A DNA stretch of 36,642 bases, taken from an uncultured Lysobacteraceae bacterium (GTDB taxonomy: Bacteria; Pseudomonadota; Gammaproteobacteria; Xanthomonadales; Xanthomonadaceae). The notes under the pieces are model-generated. The model had not been told where the DNA came from and searched no databases. It saw only the letters and a program-made list of their open reading frames with translations. The stretch is from positions 1 to 36,642 of the forward strand of contig CAMLLG010000040.1 of assembly GCA_946480825.1 (NCBI GenBank), written 5' to 3'. Shown here piece by piece: positions 16,438 to 25,300 of this stretch; the first letter of the stretch is position 1; every line of letters begins with the position of its first letter. The translations under genes were made by a program, and so were the position numbers.

Positions 16438-17320
16438 ATGCCACTGTATGCGATTCGGCTGTCGTTCCTTGCCGGCCGTCGCTTCTGGCCTGAAGCGACG
16501 CTCGCCCGCGCCGCGGACCTGTTCTGCACGCCATTCCGCAGCAGTCGCCAGCGTGCCGCGGACGCGCCGACCGCCGGTGCGCGCGAGGAACGCATCGATG
16601 TCGACGGGATCGGCATCGCGACCTATGTCTGGGGCGATCCAGCCCGGCAACCCTACGTGCTGTTCGCGCACGGCTGGTCGAGCCATGGCACCCGCGCCGC
16701 GGCCTGGGCGCAGCCTTTGCGTGCCGCCGGCTACGCGCTGGTCGCCTTCGATCAGGCCGCCCATGGCCGCAGTGACGGCGACCGCGCCACCCTGCCCGAC
16801 TTCGCCTGCCATCTGCTCGCGGTCGGGCGGCACTAAGGTCCCGCGGCCGCCGTCATCGGCCACTCGCTCGGCGGTGCCGCGACCGCGGTGGCCCTTGCGC
16901 GCGGGCTCGCCGCCGAACGCGCGATCCTGATCGCACCCGCCGCCGATCCGCTGGCGGCGATGGAGCGTTTCAGCCGCATCGTGTGGCTCGGCGCGCACTG
17001 GGGGGGCGAAACTTGCGGCGTTGTTCGAACGCCAAACCCGGGTGCCGATCGAGGATCTGCAGGCGCATCGCAACGCACCGATGATCGGACGGCCGGCACT
17101 GGTCCTGCACGACCTCGAGGATCGCGAGGTACCGTGGTCGGAAGGCGAGCGCTACGCCCGCCTCTGGCGCGACGCGCGGATGATCACCACCCGCGGTTTC
17201 GGCCACAACCGCATCGCCGACCATCCCGATGTGATCGCCGACACGCTGCGCTTCCTGAAGCGCGAGACCGTCGGCGTGCGCATCGTGTCCTCGCCCAATC
17301 TGCCGTTCGGCCTGTGCTGA
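16438..17320 (+). pseudogene. Alpha/beta-hydrolase gene interrupted by a stop codon and a frameshift
   Basis: Joined together, the pieces encode an alpha/beta-hydrolase of about 290 residues: FAHGWSSHG (oxyanion region), FDQAAHGRS, the nucleophile elbow GHSLGG, the catalytic Asp region LHDLEDREVPW and the catalytic His in GFGHNRI. Two lesions break it. An in-frame TAA at 16834-16836 sits in GRH-stop-GPAAAVIGHSLGG, and the same frame continues beyond it. One extra G in a run of seven G (17000-17006) shifts the frame; removing one G restores WGAKLAALFERQTR to the end at 17320. Each lesion alone would remove catalytic residues. The start is uncertain: ATG 16438 is preferred because the preceding codons are AT-rich operator-like DNA, but ATG 16393 has a good Shine-Dalgarno (CGGAGG, 16381-16386). 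Sequencing error, especially in the G-run, is the main alternative. Confidence 0.8.
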
Positions 17321-17462
17321 AACGCGAGCCTGCGGAACGATACGACCGCAGCCCAAGCCGCGACAGTCCGCGCACGAGCGTCTATCCTGCGCGTTCCGTC
17401 GCGTTCGCTCCCGAAGATCGGTGAGGCCGGGATCGGCGGTCCCTCCCCACCGCATTCCCACG

Positions 17463-18734
17463 ATGACCGATCCCGATTCCGTTCTGCCCGACGACGCCGC
17501 ACCGGCCGCCGCCATCGACGCATTGCACGACCAGCCGCACACCATCGTCGAGCGCGACGGCGTGCGCTACACCCTGCTCGGCACCGCGCACGTGTCGAAG
17601 GCGAGCGTGGAAGCGGTACGCGCCGCCATCGCCACCGGCGCCTACGACACCATCGCGGTGGAGCTGGACGCACAGCGCGCGCAGTCGTTGACCGATCCGG
17701 ACGCGCTCGCGCGGCTGGATCTGGTGAAGGTGCTGCGCGAAGGAAAGACCGCGGTCTTCGCCGCGAATCTCGGCCTCGCGGCCTACCAGCGCAGGCTGGC
17801 CGAACAGCTCGGCATCGAACCGGGCGCCGAACTGAAAGCCGCGGTGATGGACGCACGCGAACGCGGGTTGTCGCTGCATCTGATCGACCGCGACGTCGGC
17901 CTGACCTTCAAGCGCGCGATGCAGAAACTCGGCTGGTGGGGCCGGGCCAAGGTCTCCGGCGGCCTGATGGCCTCGCTGTTCTTCGACGAAAAGGTCTCGG
18001 ACGAGCAGATCGAGGGCCTGAAGGAAGGCGACATGCTGGAGGCGAGCTTCAGCGAATTCGCCGCCGACAGCCCGGCACTTTACAGCACGGTGATCGCAGA
18101 ACGCGACGAATACATGGCCGCGAAGCTGCGGGCCATCGCAGCACCCGCCAAGACGGCAGCCGAAACCGCGGGCAAGGCCCGCGAAGTGCTCGCGGTGGTC
18201 GGCGCGGGCCATCTGCAGGGGCTGGCGAAACATCTGGGCGAAGATGCGCGCGATCCCGACGCGCTGTGCGGCGAACTCGAGGCGATCGAGGAGAAATCGT
18301 CCTTTCCATGGTTCACGCTGCTGCTCGCCGCGTTCGTGCTCGGTGGCTTCGCCTGGGGGTTCTGGCGCGGCGGCCTGGAAGTCGGCGGCGATCTCGTTCT
18401 GCAGTGGGTGCTGGTCACCGGCACATTGGGCGCGATCGGTTGCGCGATCGCCGGCGGCCATCCGTTGAGCATCCTCACCGCCTTCGTCGCTTCGCCGATC
18501 ACGCCGCTGCATCCGGCGCTGGCCTCGGGCACGCTCAGCGCGCTGGTCGAAGTCTGGGCGCGGAAACCCACCTATGCCGACTTCATGGCGCTGCGCGACG
18601 ACGTGCAATCGGTGAAGGGCTGGTGGCGCAATCGCGTCGCGCGCGCGCTGCTCAACTTCTTCCTGACCAGTCTCGGCACCGCCATCGGAGTCTGGACCGG
18701 CGGCGCGCGCATGCTCGGCGAACTGCTCGGCTGA
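17463..18734 (+). CDS. TraB/PrgY-family membrane protein
   Basis: This 423-residue protein has an N-terminal TraB/GumN-like domain with LLGTAHVSKASVEAVR near residue 38, AVELDAQRAQSL near 69 and the second conserved block VVGAGHLQGLAKHLGE near 247. The C-terminal third contains four hydrophobic segments, starting at FPWFTLLLAAFVLGGFAWG near 281. PrgY in Enterococcus limits signalling by a peptide pheromone, and the GTAHVS/GAGHL motifs suggest a metalloprotease-like fold. The bacterial role in this lineage is unknown. The ATG at 17463 begins MTDPDS; the frame is open 14 codons more but without support. It is followed by a symmetrical hairpin terminator and probably has its own transcript. Confidence 0.88.
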   Translation: MTDPDSVLPDDAAPAAAIDALHDQPHTIVERDGVRYTLLGTAHVSKASVEAVRAAIATGAYDTIAVELDAQRAQSLTDPDALARLDLVKVLREGKTAVFAANLGLAAYQRRLAEQLGIEPGAELKAAVMDARERGLSLHLIDRDVGLTFKRAMQKLGWWGRAKVSGGLMASLFFDEKVSDEQIEGLKEGDMLEASFSEFAADSPALYSTVIAERDEYMAAKLRAIAAPAKTAAETAGKAREVLAVVGAGHLQGLAKHLGEDARDPDALCGELEAIEEKSSFPWFTLLLAAFVLGGFAWGFWRGGLEVGGDLVLQWVLVTGTLGAIGCAIAGGHPLSILTAFVASPITPLHPALASGTLSALVEVWARKPTYADFMALRDDVQSVKGWWRNRVARALLNFFLTSLGTAIGVWTGGARMLGELLG

Positions 18735-18762
18735 CGCAAGTCGAAAGCTTGCAGCCAACGAG

Positions 18763-18787
18763 AAGGGCCGGAATATTTCCGGCCCTT
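18763..18787. terminator. Symmetrical hairpin between convergent genes
   Basis: AAGGGCCGGAA (18763-18773) and TTCCGGCCCTT (18777-18787) form a perfect 11-bp stem with a three-base loop. It stands between the TraB-type gene and the convergent small-peptide gene. The AT-rich stem ends give each strand a short T-containing tail, so it may terminate in both directions. Confidence 0.65.
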
Positions 18788-18815
18788 CGCTGTTTCCGGA
18801 ACTGTCTTAGAGATC

Positions 18816-18995
18816 TCAGAGATCTTTCCAGTAACAACGCCACGAGTTGCAGCAGATGATGATGAGGCAGGTCTCTTCCGCGTCGGGGGCGGAGGCGGAA
18901 GCGACTCGGACCGTGGCGTTGACGTCGGCCTTGGCGCTCATGGCGGAGGCGAGAACGACCGAGGCGAACATGGTGGAGACTGTTTTCAGATTCAT
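18816..18995 (-). CDS. Secreted small cysteine-rich peptide, unknown
   Basis: This 59-residue protein begins MNLKTVSTMFASVVLASAMS and has a likely signal peptide cut after AKA (residue 23). The mature part would be about 36 residues: a polar stretch, then a C-terminal block TCLIIICCNSWRCYWKDL with Cys43, Cys48, Cys49 and Cys54. Four cysteines among aliphatic and aromatic residues suggest disulfide bonds or a modified peptide, but no modification enzyme lies nearby. AAGGA lies about nine bases upstream of the ATG. I do not recognise the family. It is isolated between the convergent TraB-type gene and the end of the RND operon. A spurious ORF is possible, though the signal peptide, ribosome site and compact C-terminus argue for a real gene. 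Confidence 0.6.
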   Translation of the reverse strand: MNLKTVSTMFASVVLASAMSAKADVNATVRVASASAPDAEETCLIIICCNSWRCYWKDL

Positions 18996-19119
18996 GCGGA
19001 TCGATCCTTGATGCAGGTCGGTGATGCGGTTCGGGGGATGATGCGAAGCGGACGTGTCGTCCCATGTCTCGAACGACAGTGCAGCGAGCTTGCCCGCACG
19101 GCGCATGTCCGTCAAATCC

Positions 19120-19148
19120 GCGCCCGGCGTCTTCGCGATGCCGGGCGC
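19120..19148 (-). terminator. Hairpin just after the RND operon
   Basis: GCGCCCGGC (19120-19128) and GCCGGGCGC (19140-19148) make a perfect 9-bp stem with an 11-base loop, starting 13 bases past the stop of the last RND gene. The minus-strand tail reads GGATTTG, not a real T-run. It is a terminator or a 3'-end stabilising hairpin. Confidence 0.5.
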
Positions 19149-19161
19149 GTCCGTCGCGACG

Positions 19162-22100
19162 TCAGTGGGCCTTGACCTCGGCGAGGACGACCGCTGCGTC
19201 GACGTCCGCCGCATCGACGTCCGCCGCGACGCCGTCGTCGTCTTTTCCGCGCGCCCTGCGCACGATGCGCATCGTGGAGGCGCGCAGGTCGTCGAGCACC
19301 GCGTAGATCGTCGGCAGGAACAGCAGACTCACCACGGTCGAGAACGCCAGTCCGCCGGCGATGGCGCGGGCCATCGGGAAGTACGGCGGGCCGCCGCCGG
19401 CCAACTGGGTCTGGCCGAGCGCGATCGGCACCATCGCCAGGATCGCGGTACCCATGGTCATCAGGATCGGGCGCAGACGCTCGCGGCTGCCCTCCACCAG
19501 CGCGTCGGTGCGCGACATGCCGCGCCGTCGCAGATTGTTGATGTGCTCGATCATCACGATGCCGTTGTTCACCACCACGCCCATCAGCACGAGGATCCCG
19601 ATGAAGGCCATGACGTTGAACTCGGTACCGGTGAGCCAGAACAGCCAGAACACGCCGAACACCGAGAACACGACGCCGCTCATGATCGCGGTGGGGAACA
19701 GCAGCGATTCGAACACCGCGGCCATCACCACGTAGATCATGATCAGCGCGATCAGCAGGTTGAACATCATCTGCTGCATCGCTTCCTGCTCGTCCTGGCC
19801 GCCGCCCGCGTCGAAGGTATAGGTGTAGCCCGGCGGCATCGCCACCGATTTCAACGCCTGATCCATCGCTTCGCGCGCTTCCTGCGGCGTGACCTTGTCG
19901 GCGAGATTGGCCTGCAACGTCAGCGTGGTCTGCCGATTCGAACGCTGGATCTCGGACGCGGACGCCTCGATATCGACATCGACCAGCGCCAGCAGCGGCA
20001 CCATCCGGCCGTCGGGCGCGCGCGCGGTGAACGACGAGATGTCCTTGATTCCGAAATCCTCGGCGCCGGCGAAACGCACCCAGACCGGCACTTCGGTATC
20101 GCCACGACGGAATTCGCGCAACGGCGCGCCGCGCAGGGCCAGGCCGACGAAGCGGGACACCTCGTCCGCGCTGAAACCGAACGAAGCCGCGCGTTCGCGA
20201 TCGACGCGCACCGACAGTTCGCTGTTCTGATCGCCGGCGTTCAGGCGCACGTCGCGCAATTCCTTGCGCCGGGCCAGGACCGGCAGCACGTCATTGCCGA
20301 GTTCCTTGAGCGTCTGCGAGGAGTCGCCGACCAGTTGCACCTGCACGGTCTCGCTGCCGAATCCGCCACCGCCGCCCGGACCGCCCTGATCGCCGATGCC
20401 GATCTGCGCGCGCGCCGACTTGGGCAGATTCTTGCGCAGCTCTTCGATGACTTCCGGCGTCCGGTCGCTGAGTTTTTCGTCGAATTTGATCTGGGTGCCG
20501 CCCCAGCCCTGTTCGCTGAAGAAGGAATAGATCTGGACGATGCCGTATTTCTCGCGGTTGGCGTCGAGGTAGTTCTCGATGCGCCCGATCTCCTCGGACA
20601 TCTGTTCCTTCGTGTACGCGCCGTTCCACTGATAGAAGACATCCGCTTCGACCGCATCCTCGCCGCCGAACATGTTCACCTTCATCTGGGTCATCGGAAG
20701 CACGCTGACGACCACGATCAGCAGGATCCCGAGCAGGCTCTTGCCCCGGTGCTCGAGCGTCCAGCGCAGGAATGCGGCGTAGCGGCGCTGCATCGACGGG
20801 ATCAGGCCGCGATCGTCGCGGACCAGCGGCGGCGTCTTCATCCGCGCCGAAAGCATCGGGATCAGGCTCACCGCCACCAGCCACGACGCGAGCAGGGACA
20901 CCGAGATGGTGATCGCGATCTGGGCCATGAAAATGCTGATCATGTTGCGGTCGCCGAACAGATTCGGCACGAACACGATGCAGTGGCAGAGCGTACCCGC
21001 CGACAGCGCGATCGCGACGTTGCGGGTGCCGACCAGCGACGCCAGCCGCGGCTGTTCCGGCATGCGCTCGCGTTCCTGGTAGATGCTTTCCACCACCACC
21101 ACCGCGTTGTCCACCAGCATGCCGACCGCGAGCAGCAGGCCCATCATGGTCAGGACGTTGAGCGTGACCCCCGCGAAATACATGAAACCCAGGGTCATCA
21201 CGAAGCAGATCGGAATCGCGGTACAGACCATCAGCGTCGACGGCCAATGGCGGAGGAAGAAGTACAGCACGATGATCGACAACAGCAGGCCGACCAGACC
21301 GGCCTCGCCGAGTTCCAGCAACGAAGTGGTCACCGACTCGCCCTGGTCCTCGACGACGAGCACCTGCACGCCGTTCAGTGCGGGGTCCTTGGCGATGGCG
21401 TTGATTTCGGCGAGCACTTCGCGCGACACCTGGACCAGGTTGGCGCTGCGCTCCTTGAAGATGTCCAGGCCTACGGCCGGACGTCCATCCAGACGACGAC
21501 CGTAATCCATGCGCGAGGGCTTGAGCACGATATCGGCCACATCGTCCAGTCGCGTGCCCTTGCCGTCGATGACGATGTTCCGGTACTGATCGAGATCGAC
21601 GATTTCGCCGACCGGCTGCACCCGCAGACGCTTTCCGTCGTCGTCGACCTGACCGGCCGAGACCGAGAAATTGACGTCGCGCAGCCGGGCGGTGAGTTCG
21701 TTGAGCCCGATGCCGTGAGCGTTCAAGCGGTCGGAGGAGATCGCGATCTCCACCTCGTTGGGCGGCGCCCCCAGCACGTCGACGCGGGCGACGCCGGCGA
21801 TGCGTTCGAGCCTGCGCTTGAACTCGCGGTCGATCAGGTCGTATTGGCGGGTCATGTCGCGATCCGACGCGAGCCGCACCTTGACCACGGGCTCGTCGCT
21901 GGTCGAGAACTTGAGCACGAAATAACGCTGGAGATCTTCGGGCAGTTCGTCGCGGATCGCGTCGATGCGCTCGCGCGCATCGGACGCGGCGATCGACGCA
22001 TCGCGCTCCCAGTCCGAGAACTGGATGAACATCGATGCGCCATCGGCCTTCGCGCTGCCGTCCATGCGCTTGATGCCTGTCATGGTCGACACCGCTTCCT

Positions 22101-22302
22101 CGACCGGGCGCAGCACCGTGCGCTCGACTTCCTCCGGCGTGGAGCCGGAATACGGCAACTGCAGGAAGATGCCCGGGAACGTCACCGAGGGAAACGCTTC
22201 CAGCGGCAGGCGCACCGCCGCGATCAGCCCGACCACGAACAGCGATACGAAGAACATCACCGTGGTGACGGGGCGCTTGATGCTGAACTCGGCGACGCTC
22301 AT
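19162..22302 (-). CDS. RND efflux transporter subunit, lacking canonical proton-relay Lys
   Basis: This 1046-residue inner-membrane RND protein has the usual plan: one N-terminal membrane helix (SIKRPVTTVMFFVSLFVVGL), a large periplasmic loop, helices 2-6, a second periplasmic loop, and the last helices. At the AcrB D407/D408 position it reads VDNAVVVVES (Asp398, Asn399). At the AcrB K940 position it reads VVNNGIVMIEHI (Asn912). The neighbouring subunit has DD and K at these places. The second loop holds a glycine-rich stretch (GGPGGGGGFG). The C-terminus has a small Val-Ala-Asp repeat. It starts by a 4-base overlap (ATGA) with the upstream RND gene, so both are made together and may form a mixed trimer, as MdtB/MdtC do. 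The substrate is unknown. Confidence 0.93.
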   Translation of the reverse strand: MSVAEFSIKRPVTTVMFFVSLFVVGLIAAVRLPLEAFPSVTFPGIFLQLPYSGSTPEEVERTVLRPVEEAVSTMTGIKRMDGSAKADGASMFIQFSDWERDASIAASDARERIDAIRDELPEDLQRYFVLKFSTSDEPVVKVRLASDRDMTRQYDLIDREFKRRLERIAGVARVDVLGAPPNEVEIAISSDRLNAHGIGLNELTARLRDVNFSVSAGQVDDDGKRLRVQPVGEIVDLDQYRNIVIDGKGTRLDDVADIVLKPSRMDYGRRLDGRPAVGLDIFKERSANLVQVSREVLAEINAIAKDPALNGVQVLVVEDQGESVTTSLLELGEAGLVGLLLSIIVLYFFLRHWPSTLMVCTAIPICFVMTLGFMYFAGVTLNVLTMMGLLLAVGMLVDNAVVVVESIYQERERMPEQPRLASLVGTRNVAIALSAGTLCHCIVFVPNLFGDRNMISIFMAQIAITISVSLLASWLVAVSLIPMLSARMKTPPLVRDDRGLIPSMQRRYAAFLRWTLEHRGKSLLGILLIVVVSVLPMTQMKVNMFGGEDAVEADVFYQWNGAYTKEQMSEEIGRIENYLDANREKYGIVQIYSFFSEQGWGGTQIKFDEKLSDRTPEVIEELRKNLPKSARAQIGIGDQGGPGGGGGFGSETVQVQLVGDSSQTLKELGNDVLPVLARRKELRDVRLNAGDQNSELSVRVDRERAASFGFSADEVSRFVGLALRGAPLREFRRGDTEVPVWVRFAGAEDFGIKDISSFTARAPDGRMVPLLALVDVDIEASASEIQRSNRQTTLTLQANLADKVTPQEAREAMDQALKSVAMPPGYTYTFDAGGGQDEQEAMQQMMFNLLIALIMIYVVMAAVFESLLFPTAIMSGVVFSVFGVFWLFWLTGTEFNVMAFIGILVLMGVVVNNGIVMIEHINNLRRRGMSRTDALVEGSRERLRPILMTMGTAILAMVPIALGQTQLAGGGPPYFPMARAIAGGLAFSTVVSLLFLPTIYAVLDDLRASTMRIVRRARGKDDDGVAADVDAADVDAAVVLAEVKAH

Positions 22303-25300
22303 GACGGCATGCCCTCTCCTGCGGCCGCATCGAAGTCTTCGCCGCGCTTGGCGCGTGCGCGCTTTCCGCGGGCCACGTAATGCTCATCCGGCCGGCGGTC
22401 GAGCAGATCGTAGACCACCGGAATCACCACCAGCGTCAGCAGCGTCGACACCAGCAGGCCGCCGATCACCGTGATCGCCATCGGCGAGCGCACCTCCGCG
22501 CCTTCGCCGAAGGCCAGCGCCAGCGGCAGAAAGCCGAACAGCGTGCACAACGTGGTCATCATGATCGGGCGCAGACGCGAGCGGGCCCCCTCGATCAGCG
22601 CTTCGCGCTTGGACATGCCCGCTTCGCGCGCCTGGTTCACCCGGTCGATCAGAATGATCGCGTTCTTCACCACCAGACCGACCAGCAGGATCAGGCCGAT
22701 GAAGACCACGACCGAGATCGTCGAACCGGTCACCAGCAGCGCCAGGATCGCACCGACGAGCGCGAGCGGGATGGTGAACAGGATCACGAACGGATGCAGC
22801 AGCGATTCGAACTGGGAGGCCATCACCAGATAGACCAGGAAGACCGCCAGACCGAACGCGAACAGCAGCGACTGCAGCGACTGCGACAATTCTTCGCCCT
22901 GGCCGCCGATGTGCATGCCGATGCCCGCGCCCAGCCCGCCTTCGGCCTCGTCGACCATCTGGCGGACTTCGCGCACGGCGGTGCCCAGATCGATGTCGCG
23001 CAGATTGGCCGACACGATCGCCACCCGCACCTGATCCGCACGATGGATCTCGCTCGGGCCCGTGGTCGCCACCACGTCGGCGACCGAATCGAGCGTGACC
23101 GGATTGGCGCTGCCGGGATTGACGATCAGCCGGCGGATGTCGTCGACCGTGGCCCGGTCGGACTCGCGCGCGCGCACCAGCACGTCGATCTTGCGGCTGC
23201 GGAAGCTGTAGCGGGTGGCGACATCGCCGCGCACCTTCTTCACCACCGCATCGGCGACCTGGCGCGTGGTCAGGCCCAGCGCACCGGCGCGTTCCTGATC
23301 GAAGTGGATCTGGATTTCCGGGAAGCCCTGCTCCACCGTCGACTTCACGTCGGCGTAGTGCGGGTTCTCGCGCAGCATCGCCGCCATCTTCCGGCCGGCG
23401 CGTTCGATGTCCGCCAGATCCTGGCCGCGCAGTTCGATTTCCAGCGGCATCGAGAAACTGAACAGTTCCGGGCGGCTGAAATCGACCTGCGCACCGGCAT
23501 AACGCGCAGCGCTTTCGCGCAGCCCCTCGACCAGTTCGGCCTCGCGCCGTTCGTCGCCGCTGTCGGCCATGACCACGCTGAGCTTGCCGATGTTCTCGCC
23601 GCTCTCGGTGGGGCTGGCGTCCAGCCGCGTGCCGCTGCCGCTGACGCCGTAAAGGGCGCGGATTCCGTCGTCTTTCGCGTGCGTCTGCTGCAGTTCGCGG
23701 ACCACGCGATCGGTATCGCGCAGAGGCGTGCCCGGCGGCAGTTTCACGGTCATCTCGAAGCGGTCCTGCGCCAACTGCGGGATGAGATCGGTACCGAGCA
23801 TCGGCACCGCGAGCAGACTGAGGCCGAAGGCGGCGGCGGCGAACACCAGCACGAACGCGGGACGGCGCAGCGCACCGGGCAACAGGCGCAGATACCCCGC
23901 CTCGATGCGGTGATACGGCGCCATCGCCAGATCGCTGAGCTTGCGCATCACCGGGCCGATCACCGCGGACAACCCGCGCCAGATCCGCACGAAGACGAAG
24001 GCCAGACCGAACGCGCCTCCGCGCGTGGCCATGCCGAGCCCGCGCTGGCCGACGGCCAGCGGTTTCTGCCATTTGCTTTCCGGCTGCCACTGCGGATGCG
24101 CCGGTTCTTCCGGAAACGCCATCGGCGCGCGGTCGCGCCAGCCGCTGAGCATCGGAATGAGCGTCATCGACACGATCAGCGAGATGCCGATCGCGGTGGC
24201 GACGGTCAGCGCCTGATCGCGGAACAGTTCGCCGGCGATGCCCTGCACGAACACCAGCGGCAGGAACACCGCGATGGTGGTGAGCGTGGACGCGACCACC
24301 GCCATGCTGACCTCGCGGGTGCCCTCGATCGCGGCCTCGAACACCCCGAGCCCGCGTTCGCGCGCCTTGGCGATGCTTTCCAGCACCACGATCGAATCGT
24401 CAACCACCAGGCCGGTCGCCAGCGCGAGACCGCCGAGCGACATCACGTTGAGGCTGAGGCCGAACTGATCCATGAAGAAGAACGTGGTCACGATCGAGAC
24501 CGGCAGCGACAGCGCGATCACGAACGTGCTCCAGCCGTCGCGCAGGAACAGGAAGATGATCAGGACCGCGAGCAGGCCGCCGACGACGGCGTCGAACTTG
24601 ACGTCGCTGATCGCATGGCGGATGAACTGCGACTGGTCGTCGACGGTGGTGAGTTCGATGTCGGCCGGGATCTCCTTGCGGATTTCGGCCAGCTTGGCCT
24701 CGATCGCATCGGCGGAAGACACGGTATTGGCGTCGCCCTCCTTGTAGATCGCCAGTTCCACCGCCTCGCGCCCACCCAGACGGATGATCGCCTCGCGCTC
24801 CTTGTGGCCCTGGCGGACCTCGGCGATGTCCATCAGCCGCACCGGCATGCCGCCGGCGGGCGTGCCGCCGTTGCCGCCGGACGCGCTCTGCACCGAACTG
24901 GCGGCCGCGATCGCGGCGGCGGAACCGGTGGACGCCGCGACCGCCGCCATCTGCCGCGCGGCCGCAGCCGCGGCGTCGTTGCCGGCGCTGCGCGTGGTCA
25001 CCAGCATCTGGCGGATTTCCTCGATGCTGGCGAACTGGTTCACCGTGCGCACGAGGTAGCGCTGGCTGCCTTCTTCGAGACGGCCGCCGGAGACGTTGAT
25101 GTTCTCCTGCTGCAGGCGCTGGATCACGGTGTCGATCGAGAGGTTGAGCTGCGCCAGCTTCTGCTGGTCGATGTCGACCTGCACCTCGTCTTCCAGGCCG
25201 CCGCCGACCTTGACCGCGGCGACGCCTTCCACCGGTTCGAGTTTCTTTTTCAGATCGTCGTCGGCGAACCGGCGCAGTTCGGTGAGCCTGCGCAGCGCCT

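Noticed and set aside
16834..16836. Programmed stop-codon readthrough or selenocysteine in the hydrolase
   Set aside because: The codon is TAA, not TGA, no stimulatory structure is evident, and a second, independent frameshift lies downstream.
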